Below, one piece after another: positions 7,048 through 13,694 of a DNA stretch of 23,187 nt. Position 1 is the stretch's first letter. Each line of letters begins with the position of its first letter. Source of the stretch: a virus; IMG/VR virus record IMGVR_UViG_3300033144_006472, positions 1 to 23,187 of that record. One strand, given 5' to 3'. The notes under the pieces were generated by a model. It had not been told where the DNA came from. It saw nothing but the letters and a program-made list of their open reading frames with translations, and did not search any database. Both the position numbers and the translations under genes were made by a program.

Positions 7048-8174
7048 AAATAAAAGTAAACAGAAAGAGCTTAAGTACTTGCTTAACAACACTTTCGGTA
7101 GCACTTCCAACGAGGAATGTAATACCTATTAACTATAACTTCTTATTCGATATACAAGAAGATGGTAAATGTGATGTGTACGCAAGGAATAGTGAGCTTC
7201 AGATGAAAGGGTTTATGACTGTGACAACCAAGGAAGCGGTGAAAATTTGCGTTCCAGGCACCACACTTATGAATACCATTAAACTGCTAACAGAAGAGGA
7301 AATTAATTTCAATTACAATCCAGAGAAATTTATCTTAAATATTTCTGCAGGGAAAAAGAAGTACAAGCTTACCGGTGAGAATCCTAAAGACTATATACCT
7401 CAGCAAGTTCCTGAAGACGCTATAGAATACAAAAATTTAGCGAGTAAGATTATACCTCACATAACCACTTTGTCAAAGGTGGTTGATTGGAAAGATATGA
7501 GGCCTCAGCTTCAAGGAATTACTTTCAATGTAATAGATGGCAACTTAATCCTTTCGGGGACTCATGGGGCGTTCTTCTTTTGTAGGTGCTTAGTAGATAC
7601 GAATGTTGATGATCCGTTTAGCTTCGTTCTTCCCAAAGAATGCTCTATGGCTCTTGCTCAGATGAAAGGACATGGCGACATTGAAATGTTTCTTGGAAAG
7701 AGAGCTGTATTTTTTAAAGTAGAAGGATTTGAGTTAAGGTCATCGCTTGTTGAGGTAACAAGTGTTATTGAGATAGATAAGTATTTCGTTTATAACGATG
7801 ATCAATATTTGATTATGGATAAGAATGACCTTGGTATGGCTACTAAAAGGATGGTGAATTACGCCAACTCTGATGAAGCAACGCTAAGGATAGAGGTAAT
7901 GGGTGACGAGCTTAAATTGTCGAGTGATAATGAGGATTTTGGTAGAGAAGCTGAAGAGATTCTTGATGTTTCTAACCATGAAAATAAAGATATGGTTGTA
8001 GGCCTTAATATGAGGTATGCTGCAGCTATCATGGGTGCTATTGATTCGGACAAGATAAAAGCATTTTTCGTTAACTTTAACAAGCCTGTATTCTTTCAGA
8101 ATGGAGATGGTAACGAAAGTAGTCAAGTATGGGGTTGTGCTCCAATAATTCTAAAAGAACATCTTAATGGATAA
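7044..8174 (+). CDS. dnaN: DNA polymerase sliding clamp, DnaN-like
   Basis: The 376-aa length and three-part layout match the bacterial beta clamp. The N-terminus has the pattern of domain 1 (K..L...L......ALPTRNVIPINYNFLF), followed by VPGTTLMNTIKLL, YKLTGENPKDYIP and then QLQGITFNVIDGNLILSGTHG, which corresponds to the domain 2 strand 'L.GI.F...L...ATDG'. Domain 3 contains NMRYAAAIMGAI and NKPVFFQ near the end. The usual C-terminal MPMRL is replaced by APIILKEHLNG. The protein would encircle DNA and tether polymerase or other partners. A phage carrying its own beta-type clamp is less common than one using the host's. It overlaps the primase gene by 8 nt. Confidence 0.85.
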   Translation: MKIKVNRKSLSTCLTTLSVALPTRNVIPINYNFLFDIQEDGKCDVYARNSELQMKGFMTVTTKEAVKICVPGTTLMNTIKLLTEEEINFNYNPEKFILNISAGKKKYKLTGENPKDYIPQQVPEDAIEYKNLASKIIPHITTLSKVVDWKDMRPQLQGITFNVIDGNLILSGTHGAFFFCRCLVDTNVDDPFSFVLPKECSMALAQMKGHGDIEMFLGKRAVFFKVEGFELRSSLVEVTSVIEIDKYFVYNDDQYLIMDKNDLGMATKRMVNYANSDEATLRIEVMGDELKLSSDNEDFGREAEEILDVSNHENKDMVVGLNMRYAAAIMGAIDSDKIKAFFVNFNKPVFFQNGDGNESSQVWGCAPIILKEHLNG

Positions 8175-9099
8175 CATATTCATAAACATATTCAACGGTG
8201 TCAGGGATTACGATACTTCCAAAAAGATTAGCGTCCTTGACGTTATCTGGAAAATTTCTGAAGGTGAGTGGAAGAATGCAGTTGAGAGGTACAGAAGAGA
8301 ATCAGATAAGAAGACAAGAGAAAACTTGAAGAAAAACCTTCCTGCAGTTACGTTTGCAGGTTCTCTCGATGGAAAAGGAAGGCTTGATGAAAATGTCTGT
8401 GATTATTCTGGCATCGTTGTTTGTGATATTGATAAGATATCGAGAGCAAAGCTTAGTTCGTACAAGAACAAACTCAAGCAGGATGGCTACGTATTAGCCT
8501 TCTTCGAGTCTCCATCTTACGGATTAAAGGTTTTGATCAAGGTTAATTCTGAGCTTAAATTCCACAAATCTCACGCCTTCAGGCAGATTGAAGAATACAT
8601 GAAGTATCACCACGACATCAAGATAGATCCATCTGGCAAGAACCCATCGAGGTTATGCTTTATGAGCTTTGATCCCGATATGTATTATAATGACGAAGCT
8701 CATGTTTTTGAGGTAGACACTACTATCGACTATGAGGAGATTGAGAAGCGGAGTGCCTTTACCTCTGTGAACCAAGGTGGTGATGATCTTGAGATTTCAA
8801 ATGACTCTCAGCATGTTTTTGATACTGCTGTGAAATGGGTTTCCAATAGCAAGACCGGTTCCTATCACAAAGGAAACAGGAACAATTTTATCTTTCACTT
8901 ATCTTGCCTATTGAATAGGGCAGGCATGCAACAGGAGCTTGCTGTTGTAATGATACATGGAAGGTATTCAAGCCTGGAACATTCTGAGATTAAAAATACT
9001 GTTCGTAGTTCTTACCGCCACAATGCTGCAGAGCATGGTACTAAGCCTATCTACAGGAGACAAAGTAATACTAACCAACAAACATTTGACTTATTATGA
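8167..9099 (+). CDS. VirE_N/BT4734-type primase
   Basis: The 310-aa protein matches the VirE N-terminal (PF08800, BT4734-like) group related to archaeo-eukaryotic primases. The catalytic pattern is visible: D87-I-D89 in VVCDID, S115-P-S-Y-G-L-K121, and D154...SRLCFMSFDP at 154-170. Residues 214-290 form a helical PriCT-like region (GNRNNFIFHLSCLLNRAG, EIKNTVRSSY). The likely job is primer synthesis at the phage origin or fork. There is no fused helicase domain. The gene overlaps the clamp by 8 nt, and the protein ends QQTFDLL, which resembles a hexapeptide clamp-binding motif. The next gene starts in its stop codon (ATGA). Confidence 0.85.
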   Translation: MDNIFINIFNGVRDYDTSKKISVLDVIWKISEGEWKNAVERYRRESDKKTRENLKKNLPAVTFAGSLDGKGRLDENVCDYSGIVVCDIDKISRAKLSSYKNKLKQDGYVLAFFESPSYGLKVLIKVNSELKFHKSHAFRQIEEYMKYHHDIKIDPSGKNPSRLCFMSFDPDMYYNDEAHVFEVDTTIDYEEIEKRSAFTSVNQGGDDLEISNDSQHVFDTAVKWVSNSKTGSYHKGNRNNFIFHLSCLLNRAGMQQELAVVMIHGRYSSLEHSEIKNTVRSSYRHNAAEHGTKPIYRRQSNTNQQTFDLL

Positions 9100-9368
9100 C
9101 TTTAGCAGAATTAAAAGCAAGAGATATAATCTACAAAATGAAGCAATATAAGCTCTGTATGAATCCTATGGATGATATATATGGAAAACTTAAGGTAGAT
9201 AAATATGGATCCAAGAGACAAGCTCTACATTGCGTTAATTTTATTATCGATGCAACAAAAAGCAAAAGATATAGAGGGATATTCATAATCAGGACAGAAA
9301 TTACTTATGATCCGTTCTGGTTGAATGTAAGAGAAATTATTAACGATTATAATTACGATTTGTTATGA
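9096..9368 (+). CDS. hypothetical protein, 90 aa
   Basis: This basic, soluble protein is rich in K, Y and I, with no recognised domain. It follows the primase with an ATGA overlap and passes on to a short membrane protein with another ATGA overlap at 9365. Its last residues, NYDLL, resemble the FDLL end of the primase. Part of that similarity may come from the shared TTATGA junction, which forces a final leucine. Function unknown. Confidence 0.7.
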   Translation: MTLAELKARDIIYKMKQYKLCMNPMDDIYGKLKVDKYGSKRQALHCVNFIIDATKSKRYRGIFIIRTEITYDPFWLNVREIINDYNYDLL

Positions 9369-9505
9369 TTAAATGGATATTGGAAAAGAGGTATATTCCT
9401 CGCATTGAGTGGGAAACTCATGTTTCCGAATTAAAAGACATCGATGGCTTCTTATTAGGGGTTGTGGGTGTTGTTATTGGATATTTAATTTGTTTTTTAT
9501 TATGA
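9365..9505 (+). CDS. 46-aa single-pass membrane protein
   Basis: A short open frame fills the gap between two genes and overlaps both as ATGA (9365-9368 and 9502-9505). It starts MIKWILEKRY, has a polar middle (EWETHVSELKDID) and ends in one hydrophobic helix at residues 29-46 (FLLGVVGVVIGYLICFLL). The double overlap is good evidence that it is real, and it also shows that the resolvase downstream starts at 9502 and not at the earlier ATG at 9409. It could be an inner-membrane protein with an N-terminal tail in the cytoplasm. Function unknown. Confidence 0.65.
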   Translation: MIKWILEKRYIPRIEWETHVSELKDIDGFLLGVVGVVIGYLICFLL

Positions 9506-10029
9506 TATATATTGGAATAGATCCTGGAAAGGATGGAGGTATAGCCTACATTAAGGCAAATGGAAAAGTAAGTGCAACCACTGTGCCAAAAATAGGTACT
9601 GAAGTTGACTTGAATGCTTACACCGAAATACTGCGTAAATTGAAGTATTCAGATGAAGATGTTCGTGTGGTATTGGAAGATGTTCATTCAATATTCGGTA
9701 TGTCAGCTAAGTCAAACTTCGAGTTTGGTAAAAACAACGGTCATATCGAAGGAATTCTTGTGGCTCTTGGAATGCCTTATTCAAAGGTAGCTCCTAAGAC
9801 TTGGCAGAAGGTTATGTGGGAAGGAATCAAAATTGAGAAGATAAATACCGGTAAGAAAACAAAGGCTGGGAAAATTAAATACAAAACCGATACTAAGGCT
9901 ACATCACTAAAAGCTGTTAAACGTCTTTTTCCTGATGTTGACCTAAGAAAGAGTGAGAGAGCAACAAAACCTCACGATGGAAAGGTAGATTCCTTGCTAT
10001 TAGCGGAATACGGTAAAAGAAATTTTTAG
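9502..10029 (+). CDS. RuvC-like Holliday junction resolvase
   Basis: The 175-aa protein has the RNase H-fold resolvase pattern: GIDPG with D7, E59 in VVLEDVH, and HDGKVDSLLLAEY near the C-terminus giving H158, D159 and D163. These supply the acidic residues that bind metal. W101 and the stretch NTGKKTKAGKIKYKTDTKA (residues 115-133) add a basic DNA-contacting region. The enzyme would resolve branched DNA during recombination or before packaging. Start at 9502 is preferred because it begins MIYIGIDPG and overlaps the upstream stop; the 9409 start adds 31 residues that belong to another gene's frame. The stop is followed by a promoter for the next gene. Confidence 0.88.
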   Translation: MIYIGIDPGKDGGIAYIKANGKVSATTVPKIGTEVDLNAYTEILRKLKYSDEDVRVVLEDVHSIFGMSAKSNFEFGKNNGHIEGILVALGMPYSKVAPKTWQKVMWEGIKIEKINTGKKTKAGKIKYKTDTKATSLKAVKRLFPDVDLRKSERATKPHDGKVDSLLLAEYGKRNF

Positions 10030-10037
10030 TATTATTC

Positions 10038-10067
10038 TTTGATATTACGTAATTATTGCTACATTTG
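10038..10067 (+). promoter_or_regulatory. Bacteroidota-type promoter
   Basis: TTTG at 10038-10041, an 18-nt spacer, and TACATTTG at 10060-10067 form a perfect TAnnTTTG -7 box with a matching -33 element in the 53-nt gap after the resolvase. Transcription would begin about 10 nt before the ATG at 10083 and serve the small genes and the SSB-like gene. Confidence 0.72.
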
Positions 10068-10082
10068 TGAAAACACAGAACA

Positions 10083-10412
10083 ATGGAAGCACAATTTGTA
10101 ATAGTAAAGAAGATAGTAGCAGAGAAGAAGAGAAACTCTGATGGACAAACAGTAAGAAATCCTATAGATAACAATAAACCTGTTACTGAGGGAGAGAAAA
10201 CTGTTCTTGAAACCATTAGGATAGACGAAATAAGAGCAATCAGGGGTTGGAAGAAGAGTAAGTTTGAGCTTGAAAACGGTTCTATCAAAGGAGACAAGAC
10301 TGTCATCTATATGAAAGGTAAGGATAATGATAAAAGTTCGCCTGAGATACATATAGAAGAAAACCATTTAGATTTCTCGTTAAGAATAGGGGCTGTACCT
10401 TTACCTGAGTAA
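10083..10412 (+). CDS. hypothetical protein, 109 aa
   Basis: This is the first gene behind the promoter at 10038-10067. The protein is charged and soluble, with a basic N-terminal half (VKKIVAEKKRN) and a strand-rich C-terminus. No family recognised. It shares a TAATG stop-start overlap with the next gene. The segment IRIDEIRAIRGWKKSKFEL around residues 44-62 may be a small beta domain. It sits with SSB-like and HTH-like genes, so a DNA-related role is possible but unproven. Confidence 0.7.
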   Translation: MEAQFVIVKKIVAEKKRNSDGQTVRNPIDNNKPVTEGEKTVLETIRIDEIRAIRGWKKSKFELENGSIKGDKTVIYMKGKDNDKSSPEIHIEENHLDFSLRIGAVPLPE

Positions 10413-10771
10413 TGGCTAAAAAGAGACCTGAAAGAAAATATGAGGTCGAAACGTTAGCCAAGGTTAATTGGTCTCCTGCATATTATTATGATTTAATAGT
10501 ATCGTCAGGAGAGATTAAGAAGGTTATACTCGCAAGGATTGAAGAACTTGATGTTGATTTGAACCTTGTGTTAAAGGAAGCAGGAATTACCGCACACGCA
10601 TTTAAGAAAGCGTATTTAAGGCATCCTGATCCTGTGAGTACTCCAGCTCTAAGGCAGTCACAACTCATTAAGCTGCTTGAAACACTTGGGGTGAAAGTCA
10701 AAGTCAGACTTGAAGTCCAGAATAAAGATAACGTAAGAACTGAACACTTGAGATACAAACGTGAGCAATGA
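10412..10771 (+). CDS. hypothetical protein with possible helix-turn-helix
   Basis: The 119-aa protein contains LNLVLKEAGITAHAFKKAYL at about 49-68, which reads like a helix-turn-helix, followed by STPALRQSQLIKLLETLGVKVKV, like the packing helix and strand of small phage regulators. The N-terminus is basic (KKRPERKYE). It could bind DNA as a regulator, but the match is by eye only. The start forms TAATG with the upstream stop, and the stop lies inside the start region of the next gene. Confidence 0.6.
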   Translation: MAKKRPERKYEVETLAKVNWSPAYYYDLIVSSGEIKKVILARIEELDVDLNLVLKEAGITAHAFKKAYLRHPDPVSTPALRQSQLIKLLETLGVKVKVRLEVQNKDNVRTEHLRYKREQ

Positions 10772-11075
10772 AGCGAAAATAAGAGATTTAATAAGCAAAC
10801 ATCCAGAAGATGAAAATATAGTTCTAATGGATATTATGAATGAACTTATAGACCTTCAGGTACCACTCGGTAAGCTTGAGGTGTTTAATTACAAAGAAAG
10901 TGTCACAGAGGCTGTAAAAAGACTATCTGTTGTTGAGGAGAAGCTTAAACTATTTAAGCATAGGATCCGAAACGAAGTTAGGACTGAGGTTATTGATTGG
11001 CACAACAATAAGCCTAAGCAAAAAAGGAATATGAACCCTAATAGCTTAGCTAATTTAAAGAAGAAAAAAAATTAA
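10761..11075 (+). CDS. hypothetical protein, 104 aa, GTG start
   Basis: The best start is GTG at 10761 (MSNEAK), overlapping the previous gene by 11 nt; the next in-frame ATG would remove 22 residues. The protein is helical and charged, with a heptad-like segment at about 50-75 (VKRLSVVEEKLKLFKHRIRNEV) and a very basic tail (KPKQKRNMN...KKKKN) that could contact nucleic acid. No family recognised. It is followed after 25 nt by the SSB-like gene. Confidence 0.65.
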   Translation: MSNEAKIRDLISKHPEDENIVLMDIMNELIDLQVPLGKLEVFNYKESVTEAVKRLSVVEEKLKLFKHRIRNEVRTEVIDWHNNKPKQKRNMNPNSLANLKKKKN

Positions 11076-11100
11076 TTATTAACTATAAATTAGATGAATC

Positions 11101-11616
11101 ATGAGAGATGAATTTAAAAGTGTAAAAGGTGAGTCCGGACCTATTTGGGAATGCAAACAAACCGGTAGTAAAAAAGAAGATAATCTGAAACAGTTGAAAG
11201 CTGGAGATGACTCTTGGATTGTAGGGTATTTCCTTGGAACTGAAACCATCAATGGACAGAATGGTGACTCAAACGTACACAAGCTGAAAATGGACAGCGT
11301 AGGTAATGAGGACCATATAATTGGTGATCTTGGTGAAAATAAGGAAGTTTCTATCTGGGGGACAGGTGTTCTTGATGATGCGATGTCTAAGATCAAGCCA
11401 GGACAGTTTATCTGTGTTGAGTGGAAAGGAAAACAAAAACCTAAGAAAGGTTCTAATCCTTACCATACATGGGATGTTGGTATCAATCACAATGTAGAGC
11501 CATTGTCCATGGGTAATCAAGCTGCTTCTGCTCCAGCTCCTGCTGTAGAAGAAGCTCCAAACGCTGCACCTGCACCTGCTGGTGATGCTGAGGATGATGA
11601 TGATATGCCATTCTAA
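11101..11616 (+). CDS. single-stranded DNA-binding protein-like (SSB-like)
   Basis: The 171-aa protein has a beta-rich N-terminal domain (residues about 10-130), compatible with an OB fold, then a disordered Ala/Pro/Glu linker (141-163), and ends DDDDMPF. That acidic tip with terminal MPF or PF is the hallmark of bacterial SSB proteins, which use it to dock partner enzymes. The OB domain does not read like canonical bacterial SSB, so this is a divergent phage type. It would coat ssDNA in replication and recruit other proteins. A strong UUCG-loop terminator follows directly. Confidence 0.78.
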   Translation: MRDEFKSVKGESGPIWECKQTGSKKEDNLKQLKAGDDSWIVGYFLGTETINGQNGDSNVHKLKMDSVGNEDHIIGDLGENKEVSIWGTGVLDDAMSKIKPGQFICVEWKGKQKPKKGSNPYHTWDVGINHNVEPLSMGNQAASAPAPAVEEAPNAAPAPAGDAEDDDDMPF

Positions 11617-11624
11617 AATTAAAT

Positions 11625-11650
11625 GCTGCTCCTTCGGGGGCAGCTTTTTT
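11625..11650 (+). terminator. rho-independent terminator after the SSB-like gene
   Basis: GCTGCTCC (11625-11632) pairs with GGGGCAGC (11637-11644), including one T-G wobble, around a TTCG tetraloop, and six T follow (11645-11650). This is a textbook intrinsic terminator. It may end the transcript or attenuate the downstream gene. Confidence 0.93.
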
Positions 11651-11670
11651 GTTATTTAAAAACTAAAGAT

Positions 11671-12009
11671 ATGTCAGGAAAAAGATATTCTGTTGCGTTA
11701 AGCAATAAAAAAGACATGAACGAGCTTGTAAAGGTTATCTGTGAAAAGACAGGCAAGAACGAAGAAGCTCTAAGAGATAAATTCAAAATGGTTAAACAAG
11801 CTGATACAAAAACAGTATTAGACCTTTGTAAGTTTTTGAAGATTAAGTTTACCATGGATCCTACGTCAGGCAAAAACATGGTTTCGGTTGAAATACCATT
11901 CGATAAGATGGTTGATGAGATAGAGCCTGATACAAAAGAAGAAACTGAAGAGGCTCAGGAAATACTTCCTCCTGGCGAAGAGCCATCGGAAGATGATGAT
12001 CCGTTTTAA
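11671..12009 (+). CDS. hypothetical protein with SSB-like acidic tail
   Basis: Start at ATG 11671 (MSGKRYS) gives 112 aa. An earlier ATG at 11623 is rejected because it reads through the terminator hairpin. Residues 1-75 form a small basic-to-mixed helical and beta domain (ALSNKKDMNELVKVICEKTG, KFLKIKFTMDP). The last 30 residues are strongly acidic and the protein ends EDDDPF, like the SSB tip. It could compete with or mimic the SSB tail for partners. No family recognised. It is the last rightward gene and meets the convergent leftward operon 2 nt later. Confidence 0.72.
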   Translation: MSGKRYSVALSNKKDMNELVKVICEKTGKNEEALRDKFKMVKQADTKTVLDLCKFLKIKFTMDPTSGKNMVSVEIPFDKMVDEIEPDTKEETEEAQEILPPGEEPSEDDDPF

Positions 12010-12011
12010 TA

Positions 12012-12269
12012 TTAACCCATTTCAGGCATAGAAAGGTCAGGAGCTCCTCCACCTTTCTTTGTCTTATTAAACAAGTACATGGATTTCATTTGAGCCATTG
12101 CTTTGTCTAACTCCTCTTCAGAGTCTCTATAGACTTTCTTTCTGTTGAAGTGCTGCCTACTATCTAAGCTGTTTGGCTTTTCTTTTACTTCATCATACTC
12201 TAATATAAAACCATTATCTGCTGGTCTTAAGCTGATGTATTTGTATTCTGTTGTTTTTCCTAAACTCAT
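12012..12269 (-). CDS. hypothetical protein, 85 aa, last gene of the late operon
   Basis: I choose the ATG at 12269 (MSLGKTTEYKYISLRPADNG) over the upstream ATG at 12323, because the longer start overlaps the previous gene by 26 nt and its extra residues look unconserved. The protein has a strand-rich start, then a charged part (RKKVYRDSEEELDKAM) and a helix with AQMKSMYLFNK, and ends in a Gly/Pro-rich tail. Similar small proteins are common in phages of this group, but I know no function. Its 3' end contains a hairpin that may serve rightward transcription. Confidence 0.65.
   Translation of the reverse strand: MSLGKTTEYKYISLRPADNGFILEYDEVKEKPNSLDSRQHFNRKKVYRDSEEELDKAMAQMKSMYLFNKTKKGGGAPDLSMPEMG
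12031..12065 (+). terminator. possible terminator for rightward transcripts, inside a convergent gene
   Basis: GAAAGGT (12031-12037) pairs with ACCTTTC (12051-12057), enclosing the palindrome AGGAGCTCCT (12039-12048). The rightward strand then reads TTTGTCTT. The T-rich tail favours rightward termination just after the last rightward gene; the opposite strand lacks such a tail. Confidence 0.5.
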
Positions 12270-12297
12270 GACTTTAATTTTTTTATTTTCAGTAAAG

Positions 12298-12621
12298 TTA
12301 GTTATTTTTCTCCATTTGGTCAAGCCTACCTTTAATGTAATATATCTCCTTTATTATTTCGAGATCCATTTTATCATGCTCCTTATCCTTTTTCTTAAGC
12401 TCGTCTGCTGTCCCCATAGCACGTTTGTATCTCTTGTCTGACCTTTCATTCATCAACTGATGCTCTACATCCTGAGAATCGTTCTTAATCGCATTGTGTT
12501 GTATTTGATAGTAAGTCATGAATGCACCACCTATGATTGCTGCTGTAACAAATAGTATCTTACCCCAACTTGTTATAGCACTACCAAGGGCACCTGCTTT
12601 TCTTATAACTTCTTCAGGCAT
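12298..12621 (-). CDS. membrane protein with C-terminal coiled coil (lysis accessory?)
   Basis: The 107-aa protein has one membrane helix at about 19-38 (ILFVTAAIIGGAFMTYY) and a long charged helix after it (residues 45-105, rich in K, D, E, M), which should be a coiled coil. It follows the PF05105-type holin by 2 nt. Position and topology suggest a lysis accessory or spanin-type partner, but no lipobox or signature proves that. Start is ATG after a TAATA junction. Confidence 0.65.
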   Translation of the reverse strand: MPEEVIRKAGALGSAITSWGKILFVTAAIIGGAFMTYYQIQHNAIKNDSQDVEHQLMNERSDKRYKRAMGTADELKKKDKEHDKMDLEIIKEIYYIKGRLDQMEKNN

Positions 12622-12623
12622 TA

Positions 12624-13022
12624 TTAATCCTCCACCTTATCCTTCCATAGAGCCTTCTTAACTCTATCCCACAAATCAAACCCAAGAATTATACTTATGT
12701 TTTCAAAGATACTTTTAACCTCTATTACCGCAAGAATACCGGTAGTAACATCCACCCATGGAATAGATGGTGATAGGTAGTTTTCAGCCACTTTTGCAAC
12801 AACAATAGAGAGGGGGTATAGTAGTAGTTTTGATACTATACGCCCAGCTCTTCTTGATGTTATTGATTTTCTTCCCTTGGTCTTCCAAGAGCCCCAAATT
12901 CCGGTGAAAGTATCTATCATAATAAGGAATCCAACTGCAATAAATGCAGATTTGATGTCCGAAAAGAATATGATTAAAAATGCTGTTAATTCAAATCCAA
13001 CAAATGACACTTTCTCTTTCAT
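12624..13022 (-). CDS. phage holin, PF05105 (TcdE/phi_LC3-like) type
   Basis: The 132-aa protein shows the family hallmarks: a hydrophobic helix leading into D37-T-F-T-G (IMIDTFTGIWGSWKTKG, 33-50), a basic patch (RRAGRIVSK, 57-65), a second membrane region near 66-78, and the C-terminal IEVKSIFENISIILG (100-114), which matches the family's conserved S-I-x-E-N segment. It would form lesions in the inner membrane to let the lysin reach peptidoglycan. It is separated from the lysin gene by about 7 kb of fibre and tail genes, which is unusual for a lysis cassette. Confidence 0.82.
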   Translation of the reverse strand: MKEKVSFVGFELTAFLIIFFSDIKSAFIAVGFLIMIDTFTGIWGSWKTKGRKSITSRRAGRIVSKLLLYPLSIVVAKVAENYLSPSIPWVDVTTGILAVIEVKSIFENISIILGFDLWDRVKKALWKDKVED

Positions 13023-13023
13023 T

Positions 13024-13314
13024 TTATTTCATGTTGTTCACGTAATCTGTGAAGGCAACTATATCCTCATGAACCATCTTCCATTTAGTGATATTTACAC
13101 AGCTCTTTAAGGTCTCGTGATGAGCTTCTTCAAGTTTGTGTGTTTTACCTATCTCCATGTCTCGTAATGGGTTAATAACTTTCAATCTATCCGCCATTTC
13201 AAGTGGAGAAAGTCCGCCTTGAGGGATAGTATTTAAGCATGTTAACGCTAAGTCAGCGTAACCTAATTTCTTCTCACCTTCTGTGAACTTAGTTTCTTTG
13301 TTCTCAAATTTCAT
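13024..13314 (-). CDS. hypothetical protein, 96 aa
   Basis: This soluble protein, without signal or membrane helix, is mostly helical (LALTCLNTIPQGG, EEAHHETLKSCVN, HEDIVAFTDYVNN). It sits between a conserved membrane protein and the holin, 1 nt before the holin start. Similarity to any family is not recognised. The two central segments could be a small DNA- or protein-binding helical domain. Function unknown. Confidence 0.65.
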   Translation of the reverse strand: MKFENKETKFTEGEKKLGYADLALTCLNTIPQGGLSPLEMADRLKVINPLRDMEIGKTHKLEEAHHETLKSCVNITKWKMVHEDIVAFTDYVNNMK

Positions 13315-13331
13315 CTTATTTCAGTTTTAAA

Positions 13332-13694
13332 TTATTCGTCTTCTTCGATTGATTTTATACTGTGGTTTGGATCAATTCCATTTAACCAAGCATCCAATCT
13401 TTTTCCCAAATATAGTAAATTTTCAGCTCTTTTGTTCTTTCCTAACACAGAACTTATTGTTTCATCCGGATTTCCGAACTTATAGTCTGATTTTGAGGAA
13501 ATTAAAATATTGTTAAACATTGGTCCCATTAGAACATTTCCTAACTGATCCAGGGAAACAGCTAAACCTTTATGGTATCTTGATATGATACTCTTATCCC
13601 ATTTGATTAGAGCTAATACATACGTAAATAAAACCCCTACATAACCAACGGTTACAAGGAGTATTAAAGCCAATATGAGTATTAAAGTCCACAT
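13332..13694 (-). CDS. conserved phage membrane protein, 120 aa
   Basis: The N-terminus has a long hydrophobic segment (residues 3-30, possibly two short helices), followed by a conserved-looking core: SLDQLGNVLMGPMFNNILI (48-66), YKFGNPDETISSVLGKNKR (71-89) and a helix with L-G-K-R-L-D-A-W-L-N. The YKFGNPDETISSVLGKN stretch recurs in many tailed phages of diverse hosts in my recollection, with no known function. It shares a TAATG overlap with the upstream gene and lies near the holin, so a lysis or membrane role is possible. Confidence 0.72.
   Translation of the reverse strand: MWTLILILALILLVTVGYVGVLFTYVLALIKWDKSIISRYHKGLAVSLDQLGNVLMGPMFNNILISSKSDYKFGNPDETISSVLGKNKRAENLLYLGKRLDAWLNGIDPNHSIKSIEEDE

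Noticed and set aside
9409-9504. Longer N-terminus for the RuvC-like resolvase
   Set aside because: The extra 31 residues overlap the coding frame of the 46-aa membrane protein and lack conservation; the start at 9502 gives MIYIGIDPG and an ATGA overlap.
11623-11670. Earlier ATG for the acidic-tailed protein
   Set aside because: It would make the terminator hairpin part of the coding sequence; ATG at 11,671 follows a normal A-rich leader.
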